Of a stretch of 64,000 bases of DNA, positions 19,741-31,068 are shown piece after piece. Below the pieces are notes generated by a model that was not told where the DNA came from, did not search any database, and saw only the letters and a program-made list of their open reading frames with translations. The stretch's first letter is position 1; every line of letters starts with the position of its first letter. Origin of the DNA: Perognathus longimembris pacificus (Eukaryota > Chordata > Mammalia > Rodentia > Heteromyidae). Location: NCBI RefSeq assembly GCF_023159225.1, contig NC_063161.1:72258767-72322766 (forward strand), in the 5' to 3' direction. The translations under genes and the position numbers were made by a program.

Positions 19741-19931
19741 GTGGCCCCTAGGGTCCATGGGTGGGGGACAGTTGTGCTTCTGCATCTTCTTTGTTCTTAC
19801 TTTGTGGATGGCCTGGTGAAGTTCAGATCATCCCCTTAGGTCTCTCCTCTCAGAAAGACAAAGCCCATGTATCCCACATGTGGAATCTACAAAGCTTCAG
19901 CTAGAAATAGACCTTAAGGGCCACACCTCCT

Positions 19932-20666
19932 GTGAGGAGAAATTACACACTATTACAGGAGCCCAGACACCGCGGGGAAGAAAGCTTTGCTAAGCTGCCA
20001 TGGCACACACCCACAGATGCCTGTGGCCTGGAACCCTTGTCCAAGGTGAGCACTGAAGTGCACAGCACCAACATTCCCACCCTCCACATGTCACTCACTG
20101 GGCATACAGCACTGAAACCACAGAGACTTTTCACCATGCAACACACACACAGTGGGCACCCGTGGCCCCTTGTCCTGGAGGGTGGCTGTGTGGAAGAGGC
20201 AGGGCCTGGGAGCAGGAATGGGGTGTCTTTCCTGTCCCCCCACTCCTATCAGTCACATCACCATTTAAGACTTCAATTGAAGACCCTGCTGCTATGGGGG
20301 GGTGGGAAGGCTCACTGTTACTTTAGGCAAACCCTTTCCTCAGTGAGCCAGGCTTTGATGCCTGGCCCCCGTCCTCTGGCCTGGACTTGTGTCCAGCAGG
20401 CTCTGGTCTCTTGGTTCAGGGGGTGGCCATCTGACTTGTGGCCATTGGGAGGTAAGCAGGAAGTCACAGCACAACTCGTCTCGCTGTCAAGCAGAGTAAG
20501 GGAACCTGTAATGGAAAATCCCAGCCCGCTGTTCCTTCCTCTTTCGTGGCACACCTGTGACTCTTGTGGCAGCCCCAGGATGCACCCCATGGGTCACACA
20601 GCGCCACAGTCCTGGGGGCAGTGCCAAGTCCCTGAGCCCCCTCACAGACATAGCAGTGACAAATGA
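19932..20666 (+). other. Unexplained 244-codon open frame
   Basis: This is an ATG-to-stop frame rich in H, S, T, P and W with no recognisable domain, signal peptide or homology. It lies in and beyond the 3' part of kinase copy B. Adjacent sequence is decayed, and I see no promoter or splice context, so chance openness in stop-poor sequence is the likely cause. Confidence 0.15.
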
Positions 20667-21394
20667 CTTCGGTACACTAGGATTAATGGAAGTAAGCAGT
20701 CATCTATTTTCATTGCCAACAGTATTTTAGGTTAGTAAATTATGAGGGTCAGCCTTGCATTATGAGCATCAAGCTCTAAATGGCTGATATGCTTTCCAAA
20801 GGCTGGATGATTGTGGATTTTAACTAGGAGGGCACCAGCCTAGTCCAGTTAACATCCCACCACACAGGCTGGTTTTACCACTGCCCTTTGCTACCTCCCC
20901 ACTGGCAAACACCCTCCTCTGTGAGTCTCTTCTCCATGCTGGAGCTGGGAATGTGGTCATTGCTGTAACTGGGTTAGTACTCTGAGGGCTCACGTGGGTT
21001 AAGGAGCTGTGGCATGCGGCATTCCCTTCACCCACGTTGCTCAAATCCACTGAAACTCCAGATCGGAGCCCTGTGGGCATCTGTACTGGAGCCCCACACT
21101 CTAACCTGGGTGCCCATCTAGCCTGTACCCATGCTCCCACAGCTGCTGGATCATCCCTTGGCCAGCTGGTGGGCACAGGCAAGAACTTTGGCTGCTGGTG
21201 GCATAAATTCAACCTCAAGTGGCTTAGACCACCAACCAACCAGCCAAGCAAAGCATAGGGAAGAATTGATGATCACACATCTGCATGAGTATGATGTGCA
21301 GGCCTGAGGTCCCGCTCCTTGGGACACATAAGTAGAAGAATTGCAAGTTCAAGGCTAACCCATCATTAGTGTAAGAACTCTTAACTGGAAAGTT

Positions 21395-21475
21395 GGCTTA
21401 GGGTGTGGTATAAGCAGTGGAGCACTCACCTAGCACTTCAAGGCCCAGAGTTCAATTTCTAGTACTGCATAAAAC
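21395..21475 (+). repeat. Old ID-like monomer
   Basis: A forward tRNA-type segment (gcttagggtgtggtataagcagtggagcactcacctagca...gttcaatttctagtactgc) is diverged from the IDL half. Confidence 0.45.
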
Positions 21476-21831
21476 AAAAAACAAATCTCCCAATCCTAAG
21501 AAGTGTAATGGTAGATGGTGTCAGGCATGGCTGTACCTGGGAGCTGGACAAGGGTACCAAGAATTATCTCTCCTGACTTCAGGACTCTGCCCGCTGCCTC
21601 TGTGCCTGCCTGGCTGTGCCTTTTAGGTTACAAGAGGGCACCAACTGTTTCAGCAACTACAGGAGGCACCAACTGTCCCAGCAACTGCCACCCCCAGAGT
21701 TCCAACTAGCAGGTCTCTTCTGTGCAACCTGATGGGTCACATGCCTAGATCCTAGCCAATCACACCAAGCAGCACATCTCTGGTTGGTCAGGTGTCAGTC
21801 ACAGGGCTACATAGAGACCCTGTTGGGGGGG

Positions 21832-21833
<2 letters not shown>

Positions 21834-21862
<29 letters not shown>
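21834..21862 (+). repeat. (TG)n microsatellite
   Basis: About 14 TG units are followed by tctg; intergenic. Confidence 0.9.
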
Positions 21863-21864
<2 letters not shown>

Positions 21865-21954
21865 TGTTTCTTCAGCAAATGTAATAAAATTGCATATCTT
21901 CAGATAATTCAGAAAACATATTATGAAATGATCCTTTTTTCTTCTTTCTCTCTC

Positions 21955-22610
21955 TCTTTTTGTCCAGTACTGGGGTGACTGGGTGCTATCCCTGAGCTTC
22001 TTTGGCTCAAGGCTAGTGCTATACTACTTGAGCCACACTGCTGCTTCCAGCTTTTTCTGAGTAGTTTGTTTGAGTCTCATGGACTTTCTTTCCTGGGCTG
22101 GCTTCAAACCATGATCCTTAGATCTCAGCCTCCTGAGTAGCTAGGATTAAAAGCATGAGCTGTTGGTGCCTGGTGAAGAAGGGCATCTTAAAAATCAACC
22201 CAAGGGCTGGGCATATGGCTTAATGGTAGAGTGCTTGCCTTGCATGCATGAAGCGTTGAGTTCCATTTCTCAGTACCACATAATCAGAAAACTCTGGGAC
22301 TGACTGGCGCTATGGCTCAACTGGTAGAGTACTAGCCCTGAGCCAAAGATGCTCAGGGACAATGCCTAGGAACCGAGTTCAAGCCCCAGGACTGGAAAAA
22401 ACAAACAAACAAACCCAAAAAAACCAAAACAACCCAAAGGTTGGGTTTGAAGCCAACCGGGGCAAGAAAGTTTGTGGGATTCTTATCTCCAATAAACATC
22501 TCAGGAAAACCCAGGAATGGTGCTATGGCTCAAGGGGTAGAATGCATGCCTGGAGCCAAATAAAGCCCATGGACAGTGCCAAGACCCTGAGTCCAAGCAT
22601 TAGGACTCCC
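21955..22610. repeat. Three SINEs bordering the LINE-1
   Basis: A reverse B1/Geo lies at 21955-22175, a forward IDL-Geo at 22205-22398, and a forward B1/Geo right half at about 22450-22608. The LINE-1 inserted immediately behind the last of these. Confidence 0.7.
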
Positions 22611-22801
22611 TCCTACCACCAAAAAGTCAACCAACGAGAGGAAGATGGCGCCGTCACAATAGGGAAGCACCCCAACTTGCTCCAACTGAATAGTGAGCTG
22701 GGAACTCCAGCACCCAACACCCCATCAAGAATCCAGCAAGCCCAACAACCAGAAGCAACAGAGAAAACACAGGAAACGAAAAAGAACAAAAAAAGAAGAG
22801 C

Positions 22802-23006
22802 AGGGCTGGGAATATGGCCTAGTGGCAAGAGTGCTTGCCTCATATACATGAAGCCCTGGGTTTGATTCCCCAGCACCACATATGTAGGAAGTAGTGCTGT
22901 GGCTCAAGTGGCAGAGTGCTAGCCTTGAGCAAAAAGAAGTCAGGGACAGTGCTCAGGCCCTGAGTTCAAGGCCCAGGACTGGCCAAAAAACAAAACAAAA
23001 CAAAAC
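22802..23006 (+). mobile_element. IDL-Geo SINE in the LINE-1 5' UTR
   Basis: This forward copy has an (acaaa)n-type tail and is flanked by aaaaaaagaagagc on both sides (ending at 22801 and about 23020). The Geo half is shortened near its start (tatgtaggaagtagtgctg). Confidence 0.9.
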
Positions 23007-24090
23007 AAAAAAAGAAGAGCCTATAACCTGCACGGAGCCGGAAAATCTCCAGGGTACCTCCTCCCCTTCGCCGACCCAGACCCGAACAGGGCCAGGCTGG
23101 GAAAGGGGACCCGGCGCCAGTAAACAGGACCACAGACCATCAGCGACTAGAGAAGCAACAGCCAAAAAGTCACACCAGGAGTGCAGAGTCCAGACAGCAG
23201 GAACTCCACGGACCCCAGATGGAGTACAGACCTACCGAGACAGATGGCAGCACGGGACCAAACAGCTGGGAACAGACAACAACATCAGGGGAACCGGGCG
23301 GCACAGACGGGGAGAGCCGGACAGGGAGAGCCGGGACCGCCACCACCAAACGACCAATCGCCACACCCCAGCACCCCAGCCCCCAAAAGCCCACAGCAGC
23401 TCGAGACACACACACAATCCAGGACCAGTAAGTTCCCCATTGCCACCACCCCCCCAAATGGGAGACCAGCTCTAGCAAAGACCCAAACCCTACAAAGAAG
23501 CTAGAACTCCCTCCCTCCCCCTCCCTACCCTGAGGGAACAAAGGAGTCCCATATCTGGTGGCTCTAGGACCCTCTGGGAGGACACGGGAGCTAGCAGAGG
23601 CAGAGCAGCGCCCAACAAAGTGACCGGGAAACACCTTAGACAGGTGTCCCCCAAAGCCCCAGCTGGGGACCCTGAACCTGGCCGCACCAGCCCTGCCCCC
23701 CAGCAGGGGTCCGGGGACTGGTAGGCCTTGGAATGCCACCTGAGGCGCCCTGGTCCACGTGGACTTTTTGAACAACAGTCACAGGCTTGCTGGTGTGCAA
23801 TACTAGCCCAGCAGGGACACCTGGGCCCGAACACATGCCCCCCTCACAGCAGAGGTGCAGAGTCTGTGGGCACCAACCCGCACCCAGACACTGGAACCTG
23901 CTGGGGTCCACGCATACCGCCCCCCACAGCAGACTTGCGAGAGGGCACAAGCACCCTCCAACAACTTGGGGCAGCACGCCCTCAAAGGAAGCACTAGAGT
24001 GCACATGCACGTGCCCCCCGGAGGGCCAGCATGGGTCCGTGTACTGGCCCCCCAGCAGGAGGATCTCCTGCCCAACCCCCTGTTGGAGCA

Positions 24091-24312
24091 CACAAGCAGG
24101 CAAGCTGCCCCCTCAGCAGCAACACCTGCTCTGATAGGCGCACTCCGCACAGGTGGGCAGGGCCCCCAGCGGCAGTGCCCACTCTGATGGGCGCACTCCA
24201 CACAGGTGGGCGGGCCACCCCTCAACAGCAACACCTGCTCCAACAGGAGCAATCCACACAGGTGGGCGAGCTGCCTCTCAGCAGCAATTCTCAATCTGAG
24301 AGGTGAGCTCCT
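24091..24312 (+). repeat. Tandem repeats of 53-57 bp in the LINE-1 5' UTR
   Basis: Four diverged units start at 24091, 24148, 24201 and 24257. The shared words are cacaggtgggc (cacaagcaggc in unit 1), a G+C-rich linker, cagcagcaacacctgct and tgatgggcgcactcc. Looser, longer-period similarity continues upstream (23830-24060). They resemble L1 promoter monomers in position but are much shorter than mouse monomers (about 200 bp). Confidence 0.7.
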
Positions 24313-24656
24313 CTGACCATGGTACCGAGTGGGAAAAGAATCAAAGAAGAGAAAAGTCTCCATGCCACGCTGAATCAGCGACCCACAAACCCCCATCAGG
24401 GGCACACTAGGGTCAGCACAACACAGCGGCAGGGCACAGTTCTGCAGAGAAAGACACAGAACCTACCCACCCCCAAGTGTAGTGAGGGTGACCACCCTGG
24501 CAACAACCAAGACGGTCACACTTACCCATTGGGCAGTAAGATTCAACAGCCAAACTCAAACCCAGAGCCAGGACACAAACAAGCCTCTACTGACGGACCA
24601 GCGGGAACCAGCACAAAGCCAAGCCAAGATCGCCACCTACAGGTGCAGATCTCCAG

Positions 24657-25786
24657 ATGCACAAATCACAAAGAAATATTACAAATTTCATGAAAGGTCA
24701 AGCCAACTCGCCAGTTCCAAAAAGTAGTACGACTGAAGAGGAGATGGAGAATAAAAAAACAACTGAGACTAAGATAGCAGAAATAATGGAAAGCCTCAGG
24801 AACGAATTCAGAAAAAAATTCCAGGAGTTTAGAATGGAAGTCTCGAAGGACCTTCAGGAAGTCAAGAAAGAAATGGAAGCAAAAATGGATACAGTGCACT
24901 CCTCCATTAAAGAAGACCTTAACATCCTGAGAAGTGAAATGCATGAAAAAAATAGATTTAAAATCCAACGCTTTAAAGGAAGAAATTTCCATGATCAGAG
25001 CTGATCTGGCAACCATAAATAGCTCACTGACATCCATAAACTCCACACTTGAAGCCACATCACAAAGAATTGATCATATTGAATCCCAAATATCTCTTTT
25101 GGACAACGATGCAGCTGATAAGGGCCAGAAAATTACCACACTCCAAGAAACGGTTAAACTCCAGGGCAGCCTAATCCAGGAGCTAGTGGACAAAGACAAG
25201 AGATATAATGTGTGCATAATTGGAATAGGTGAAGGAGCCGAATACCAGAGCAGAGGGCTACAACATATTTTCAATAGAGTTATTGCAGAAAACTTCCCCA
25301 ATCTCACAAGGGACCTCACCCAAGTAACCGAAGCCTATAGGATGCCTGGCAGACCAGACCCTAGAAAAATCCTCACCCAGGCACATAATAATCAAGACTT
25401 CAGATCTCAAGAATAAAGAGCAAATTTTGAATGCAGCCAAAATGAAGAAAGACCTATATTACAATGGAAAAAGGATCAGGATCACAGCTGACCTCTCCAC
25501 ACAAACCTACAATGCACAAAGAGCATGGAAGAACACAATCCAAGTCCTCCAGGCCAACAATTGCCAACCTAGAATTAGCTATCAAGAAAAACTAGAATTC
25601 ACCTTCGAGGGAAAAACCAGATCTTTCCATAGCAAAGAGGATCTAAAGGAGTATGTGAATAAAAAACCAGCCTTACAGCGAATTCTAAGAGGGGAACCCC
25701 ACCCAACAGAAAACCTACAGGACCCCCAGACAGAAACAGAAAGAAACTACAATAGCCAGAGTCCAACAGAAAGAGCAGCTCAATAA
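24657..25786 (+). pseudogene. LINE-1 ORF1 (RNA-binding chaperone), frameshifted
   Basis: Three overlapping frames make up one ORF1p: 24657-25004, 24934-25416 and 25427-25786. The first two hold a Lys/Glu-rich coiled coil (ETKIAEIMESLRNEF, then KSNALKEEISMIRADLATIN and ISLLDNDAADKGQKITTLQ). The second ends in the RRM-like part (YNVCIIGIGEGAE). The third has the C-terminal domain (RIRITADLSTQTYNAQRAW). Two frame breaks, near 24950-25000 and near 25415, disable it. In a live element ORF1p forms trimers that coat L1 RNA. Confidence 0.9.
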
Positions 25787-26101
25787 AGAAAAGAAAAAAA
25801 AGGAGAGGAAAAACAGCCTAACAGGAAAATGGAAGGGAAAAAAACACTCTTATCCATGATCTCTGTGAATAAAAACGGTATAAACTCTCCGATAAAGAAG
25901 AGCAGACTGACAGAGTGGATTTGTAAACAAAAAGTTGCCATCTGTTGTCTTCAAGAGACTCATCTTACAGCAAGGGACAAAAACAGGCTCCAAATGAAAG
26001 GATGGAGCAAGATCTTCCAAGCAAACGCACCTACCAAAATGGCAGGAGTAGCCATCCTGATTTCAGACAAGTTGGACTTCTCATTAAAATCAACTCAAAA
26101 A

Positions 26102-26311
26102 GGGCTGGGGATATAGCCTAGTGGCAAGAGCGCTGGCCTCGTATACATGAAGCCCTGGGTTCGATTCCCCAGCACCACATATACAGAAAATGGCCAGAAG
26201 TGGCGTTGTGACTCAAGTGGCAGAGTGCTAGCCTTGAGCAAAAAGAAGCCAGGGACAGTGCTCAGGCCCTGAGTCCAAGCCCCAGGACTGGCAAAAAAAA
26301 AAAAAAAATGT
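26102..26311 (+). mobile_element. IDL-Geo SINE in ORF2 endonuclease
   Basis: This forward full-length copy follows tcaactcaaaaa of ORF2. Its A-tail runs into tgtagtgccc..., which is L1 sequence in inverted orientation. With the next SINE it forms a tail-to-tail pair. Confidence 0.93.
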
Positions 26312-26340
26312 AGTGCCCTTCTTTGTCTTTTTGAGTTTAT
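26312..26340 (-). other. Inverted 29-bp piece of LINE-1 ORF2
   Basis: The sequence tgtagtgcccttctttgtct... between the two SINE tails is the exact reverse complement of the missing ORF2 codons (gacaaagaagggcactaca, D-K-E-G-H-Y) plus the target duplicate aactcaaaaa. It is a microinversion between the A and T tails. Confidence 0.9.
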
Positions 26341-26564
26341 TTTATTTATTTATTTATTTATTTATTTTTTTGCCAGTCCTGGGCCTTGGACTCAGGGCCT
26401 GAGCACTGTCCCTGGCTTCTTCCTGCTCAAGGCTAGCACTCTGCCACTTGAGCTACAGCACCACTTCTGGCCATTTTCTATATATGTGGTGCTGAGGAAT
26501 CGAACCTAGGGCTTCATGTATATGAGACAAGCATTCTTGCCACTAGGCCATATTCCCAGCCCTG
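26340..26564 (-). mobile_element. IDL-Geo SINE, opposite orientation, in ORF2 endonuclease
   Basis: This reverse full-length copy has an (ATTT)n-type tail (26340-26366). After its 5' end L1 coding resumes with ctacattttaatacaagg (Y-I-L-I-Q-G of the endonuclease). Confidence 0.93.
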
Positions 26565-28150
26565 CTACATTTTAATACAAGGAAAAATCTAGAATCAAGA
26601 CATCACAGTGATAAATTTATACTCACTGCACAAAAGAGGCCCTACATATGTCAAGCAAATTCTCACAGAACTACAGAACAAGATAGACCCAAACACAATC
26701 ATAGTGGGAGACTTTAATACTCCACTCTCTCCAAGAGACAGATCCACCACCCAGAGGATTAGCAAGGGAGCTGAAGACCTAAGTAACACCATATCCCAAA
26801 TGGATCTGATAGATCTGTACAGAGTCTTTCACCCTACAGAGACCCAATACACATTCTTCTCAGCAGCCCATGGAACATACTCCAAAATAGATCATGTCAT
26901 AGCCCACACAGAGAACCTCAGCAAATACAAAAGTATTGAAGTCATCCCATGTATTATATCTGACCACAATGGAATCAAGGTAACCCTCAATAACAAAGGA
27001 TACCACGGAGGCTATACAAATACTTGGAGGCTAAACCCATCACTGTTATTTAACACTTGGGCGACAGACCAAATTAAGGATGAAATTAACGAATTCATAA
27101 GCCACAACGACAATGAAAATATATCACAAAGAAACCTATGGGATACAGCTAAGGCAGCACTGAGGGGCAAGATCATTGCCCTCAGCACTCACTTTAAAAG
27201 AATGGAAGCAGAGCAGGTGAATAACCTCACAATAAAACTAAAACATCTGGAGAAACAAGAAATGATTGAATCTAAAATGACTAGGAGGAGCGAGATCACA
27301 AAGATTAAAGCAGAAATAAATCTGATTGAAAATAGAAAGACCATTCAACAAATAAATAAAACTAAAAGCTGGTTCTTTGAGAAAATAAATAAAATCGACA
27401 GACCCCTCGCAAGACTTACAAAAAAAAGAAGAGAAGAGACTCATATCCGTAAAATCAGGGACTCCACCGGAAAAATTACAACAAATACACACGATATTCA
27501 AACAATCATAAGAAACTATTTCCAGAACCTCTACTCACTAAAAACAATAATTTTACAGAAATGGATCAATTCTCAGAGAAGTATAAACTGCCCAAACTGA
27601 ATCAAGAAGAAATAAATCAACTAAATAAACCAATAACTTACAGTGAGATACAGGGGGTAATTAAGAACCTCCCAACAAAGAAAAGCCCAGGCCCAGATGG
27701 ATTCACAATGAATTCTTTAAAACCTTTAGTGAGGAGCTAATACCAATACTCCTCAAACTCTTCCACGAAATAGAAACTGAGGGAGAAATCCCAAATTCGT
27801 TCTATGAAGCTAATATTATACTCATCCCCAAACCAGGCAAAGACCCAACAAAAAAAGAGAACTACAGGCCAATATCATTAATGAACACAGACGCAAAGCT
27901 CCTCGATAAAATATTAGCTAACAGGATCCAGAAACTGATCAAGAAAATTATACATCATGATGACCAAGTAGGCTTCATCCCACAGACACAAGGATGGTTC
28001 AACATCTGTAAATCAATCAATGTAATTTACCACATCAACAGAACTAAAATCAAGAATCACATTGTTATCTCAGTCAATGCCCAAAAAGCCTTTGACAAAA
28101 TACAACATCCACACTTATTAAAAGCTCTGGAGAGAACAGGAATAGATGGA

Positions 28151-28644
28151 TGTTGGGGTTTGGACACCCCCTTTCTCCCCCCACGGGGAGAATGGTAACC
28201 ACAAACTCTATGAAAGAGCACTCAGCCTGGCCCTCCGCCAGCGGAAGGCCAAAGGCGTGCTCACATGGGCAAGCGCTAAGTTGAGGAAGGGTTGCTGATG
28301 CCTCCCCTCCCCCCAGTCCCCCCACATGTTACCAAGGGCGGAGGCGAAAAGGAAGGCATCAGGGACACGCTGCGGTGGTGGGAAGCGTCTCAAAGACTTT
28401 AATATGGAAGGGCACTTATATAGAAGTAATGGCGGGGAAGAAAGGGGGCTGGCCAAAGGGCCAGTCATAGGCTAGGGATCACGTTCATCAAGTGACCTCA
28501 TGAAACTTCCCTTTGTGGGCGGGACAACCCCATCATGGTGGCACCCACGTGTTCACCACCCAAGGGGTGGAGGCCAGAAGGTGGGAGGGACTTCCATTGT
28601 CCCAAAGCTGGGCAGCCTTCCCAAGGCCATAATAATCCCCAACA
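28151..28644 (-). mobile_element. Solo LTR of a betaretrovirus/ERV2-like element in LINE-1 ORF2
   Basis: The element has perfect 8-bp inverted ends TGTTGGGG...CCCCAACA and the 6-bp duplication gatgga at 28145-28150 and 28645-28650, as expected for ERV2/IAP-like integration. On the minus strand CTATATAAG (TATA box) precedes ATTAAAGTCTTTGAGACG (polyadenylation signal), which sets the orientation. It is 494 bp with no internal viral sequence. It splits ORF2 between ...RTGIDG and [11 protein letters not shown]. Confidence 0.93.
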
Positions 28645-29363
28645 GATGGAACATTCCTTAAAACAATAAAAGCCATATACAACAGACCAACTGCTAATAT
28701 CGTATTAAATGGGGAGAAACTAAAATCATTCCCCCTAAACTCAGGAACGAGACAAGGATGCCCACTTTACCCACTTCTTTTCAATATAGTGCTGGAATCC
28801 TTAGCCATAGCAATAAGGCAAGAGGAGGACATCAAAGGGATCCACATCAGCAATGAAGAAATCAAACTATCCCTATTCGCAGATGACATGATCTTATATC
28901 TGAAGGACCCAAAAAACTCAGTCCCTAAACTCCTACACCTAATAAACCATTTTGGCAAAGTAGCAGGATACAAAATCAATCCACAAAAGTCGGCAGCTTT
29001 TCTGTACACCAGCAATGTACAAGCAGAAAAGGAAATTATGGAAAAATAGCATTTACAGTAGCTAAAAATAGAATAAATTATCTAGGAATCAACCTAACTA
29101 AAGACGGGAAGGACATATTTAATGAGAACTATAAAAATCTAAAAAGGGAAATCAAAGAAGACACAAGGAGATAGAAAGACCTCCCACGCTCATGGGTAGG
29201 CAGAATCAATATAGTGAAAATGGCCATATTGCCCAAATTGTTATACAAATTCAATGCAATCCCCATCAAGATCCCAGCTACATTCTTCACTGAAATAGAG
29301 AAAGCAACTCATAAATTCATATGGAACAGCAAAAGATCTAGAATAGCCAAAGCAATTCTAGGC

Positions 29364-29391
29364 AAAAAAAAAAAAAAAAAAAAAAAAGCAG
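29364..29391 (+). repeat. A-run expansion inside ORF2
   Basis: A lysine-rich L1 segment (L-G-K-K...) has become an uninterrupted run of more than 20 A, probably by slippage after inactivation. The exact length may be affected by sequencing error. Confidence 0.8.
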
Positions 29392-30456
29392 TGCAGGAGG
29401 TTTCACAATACCAGACTTCAAGCTCTATTATAGAGCCATCATAACAAAAACAGCCTGGTATTGGTATAAAAACAGACATGAAGACCAATGGAATAGAATT
29501 GAAGACCCAGAAATAAAACTGTACTCTTACAGGCAGCTGATATTTGACAAAGGAGCTAAAATCATACAATGGAAAAAAATGGAGCCTCTTCAACTACTGC
29601 TGCTGGGAAAACTGGGCAGCCATATGAAGAAAACTCAAAGTAGACCCTAGCCTATCACCATGCACCAAGATCAACTCAAAATGGATCAAGGACCTCAACA
29701 TCAGACCTGAATCCGTGAAACTACTGAAGGACAGAGTAAGAAAGATGCTATAACTTATAGGCACAGGAAGGAACTTCCTGAATAGAGTCCCAGGGGCACA
29801 ACAGACAGGGGAGAGACTCAACAAATGGGACTACTACAAAATAAAAAGTTTCTGCACAGGAAGGACATAGCCACCAAACTAGAAAGACAGCCAACCATAT
29901 GGGAAAGGATCTTTACCAGCACAGCAACAGACAAAGGCCTAATATCTGTCATCTACAGAGAACTCAAAAAACTAAGCCCCACCAAGCCCAGTAAACCAAT
30001 TATGAAATGGGCAAAGGAGCTAAAGAGAGACTTCACAAGAGATGAGATAAAAATGGCAAAGAAACATATGAGGAAATGTTCAACATCCCTGGCAGTAAAG
30101 GAAATGCAAATAAAAACAACCCTGAGATACCACTTCACTCCAGTTAGAATGGCCTATACTCTGAACTCAGGCAACAACAAATGCTGGAGGGATGTGGGGA
30201 AAGAGGAACCCTTCTCCATTGTTGGTGGGAGTGCAAATTAGTACAACTACTTTGGAGAACAGTATGGAGGTTCCTCAAAAAGCTCAACATAGACCTACCC
30301 TATGACCCAGCCATACCACTCCTAGGCATCTATCCTGAACAACAGGTCCTAAGACATCAAAAAGACATCTGTACTTCCATGTTTATCGCTGCACAATTCA
30401 CAATAGCCAAAATATGGAAACAACCCAGATGCCCCTCCACAGATGAATGGATCTAA

Positions 30457-31068
30457 AAAATATGGTACCTATACACAATGGAATACTACATAGTGATTAG
30501 AAATGGTGAAATATTGGTATTTGCAGGGAAATGGTCAGAACTTGAACAAATAATGTTGAGCAAGACAAGCCTAGAACACAGAAAACAAAGGGGCATGATC
30601 TCCTTGATATATGACTGTTAAGGTGGGGGGAGGGGAGACAGTAGAGACCAGGTCTGTGAAACCAAAAACTTCTTGTCAAATGGTATTTCCCAAAGGTTTG
30701 GGTCAGCGACCCTACATTATGTAACTAAACCCAAACAACTACTCAATATATAAAGGTCAAAAATAGACCTCTCAGTGGATCACAATAGCTCAAAAGCTAT
30801 GTATGTATGTTCATATAAGACAAGGATAAGCAAACTCTATTGTTGATGTTACATTTAAAGTTCTAGGTGAATTTCCTTTGGCGTAGGCCATGTGGCTACT
30901 GTATATGTTTTTGGTACACTGTGTATTGTATATATGTCTACCTACCTGATCTAGGGAAGGGAAAGAAAAACAGGGTGTAAGATATCACAAGAAATGTACA
31001 CACTGCCCTATTATGTAACTGTACCCCTTTTGCACAACACCTTGTAAAAAAATTGTTTAATTAATAAA
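30457..31068 (+). other. LINE-1 ORF2 end and 3' UTR
   Basis: The conserved L1 tail (acacaatggaatactacatagtgattag) is followed by a G-rich polypurine stretch (ggtggggggaggggagacag, about 30620), as in other mammalian L1 3' UTRs, and AT-rich sequence. It ends ccttttgcacaacaccttgtaaaaaaattgtttaattaataaa. The same end sequence recurs on the minus strand at 52640-52765. Confidence 0.9.

Larger units (their letters stand above)
25829..30456 (+). pseudogene. LINE-1 ORF2 (endonuclease/reverse transcriptase), multiply broken
   Basis: The start codon follows ORF1 by about 40 bp. The endonuclease N terminus (CCLQETHLTARD, 25950s) is split at about 26100 by two SINEs and resumes at 26570. Further endonuclease motifs follow: VGDFNTPLS, YSKIDHV and SDHNGIK. 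Reverse transcriptase blocks are KSPGPDGFT (27680s), [29 protein letters not shown] (about 28080), SGTRQGCPL and the catalytic FADD (about 28877). The C-terminal cysteine region lies at 30180-30460 (CWRDVGKEE / [15 protein letters not shown]). Frame breaks occur at about 27550 and 27705, and an in-frame TAG at about 29172. A 494-bp LTR at 28151 and a 26-29-nt A-run at about 29364 add further damage. Confidence 0.93.

Noticed and set aside
24091..24312. CRISPR-like array
   Set aside because: Units are diverged, lack unique spacers, and lie in a mammalian LINE-1 5' UTR.
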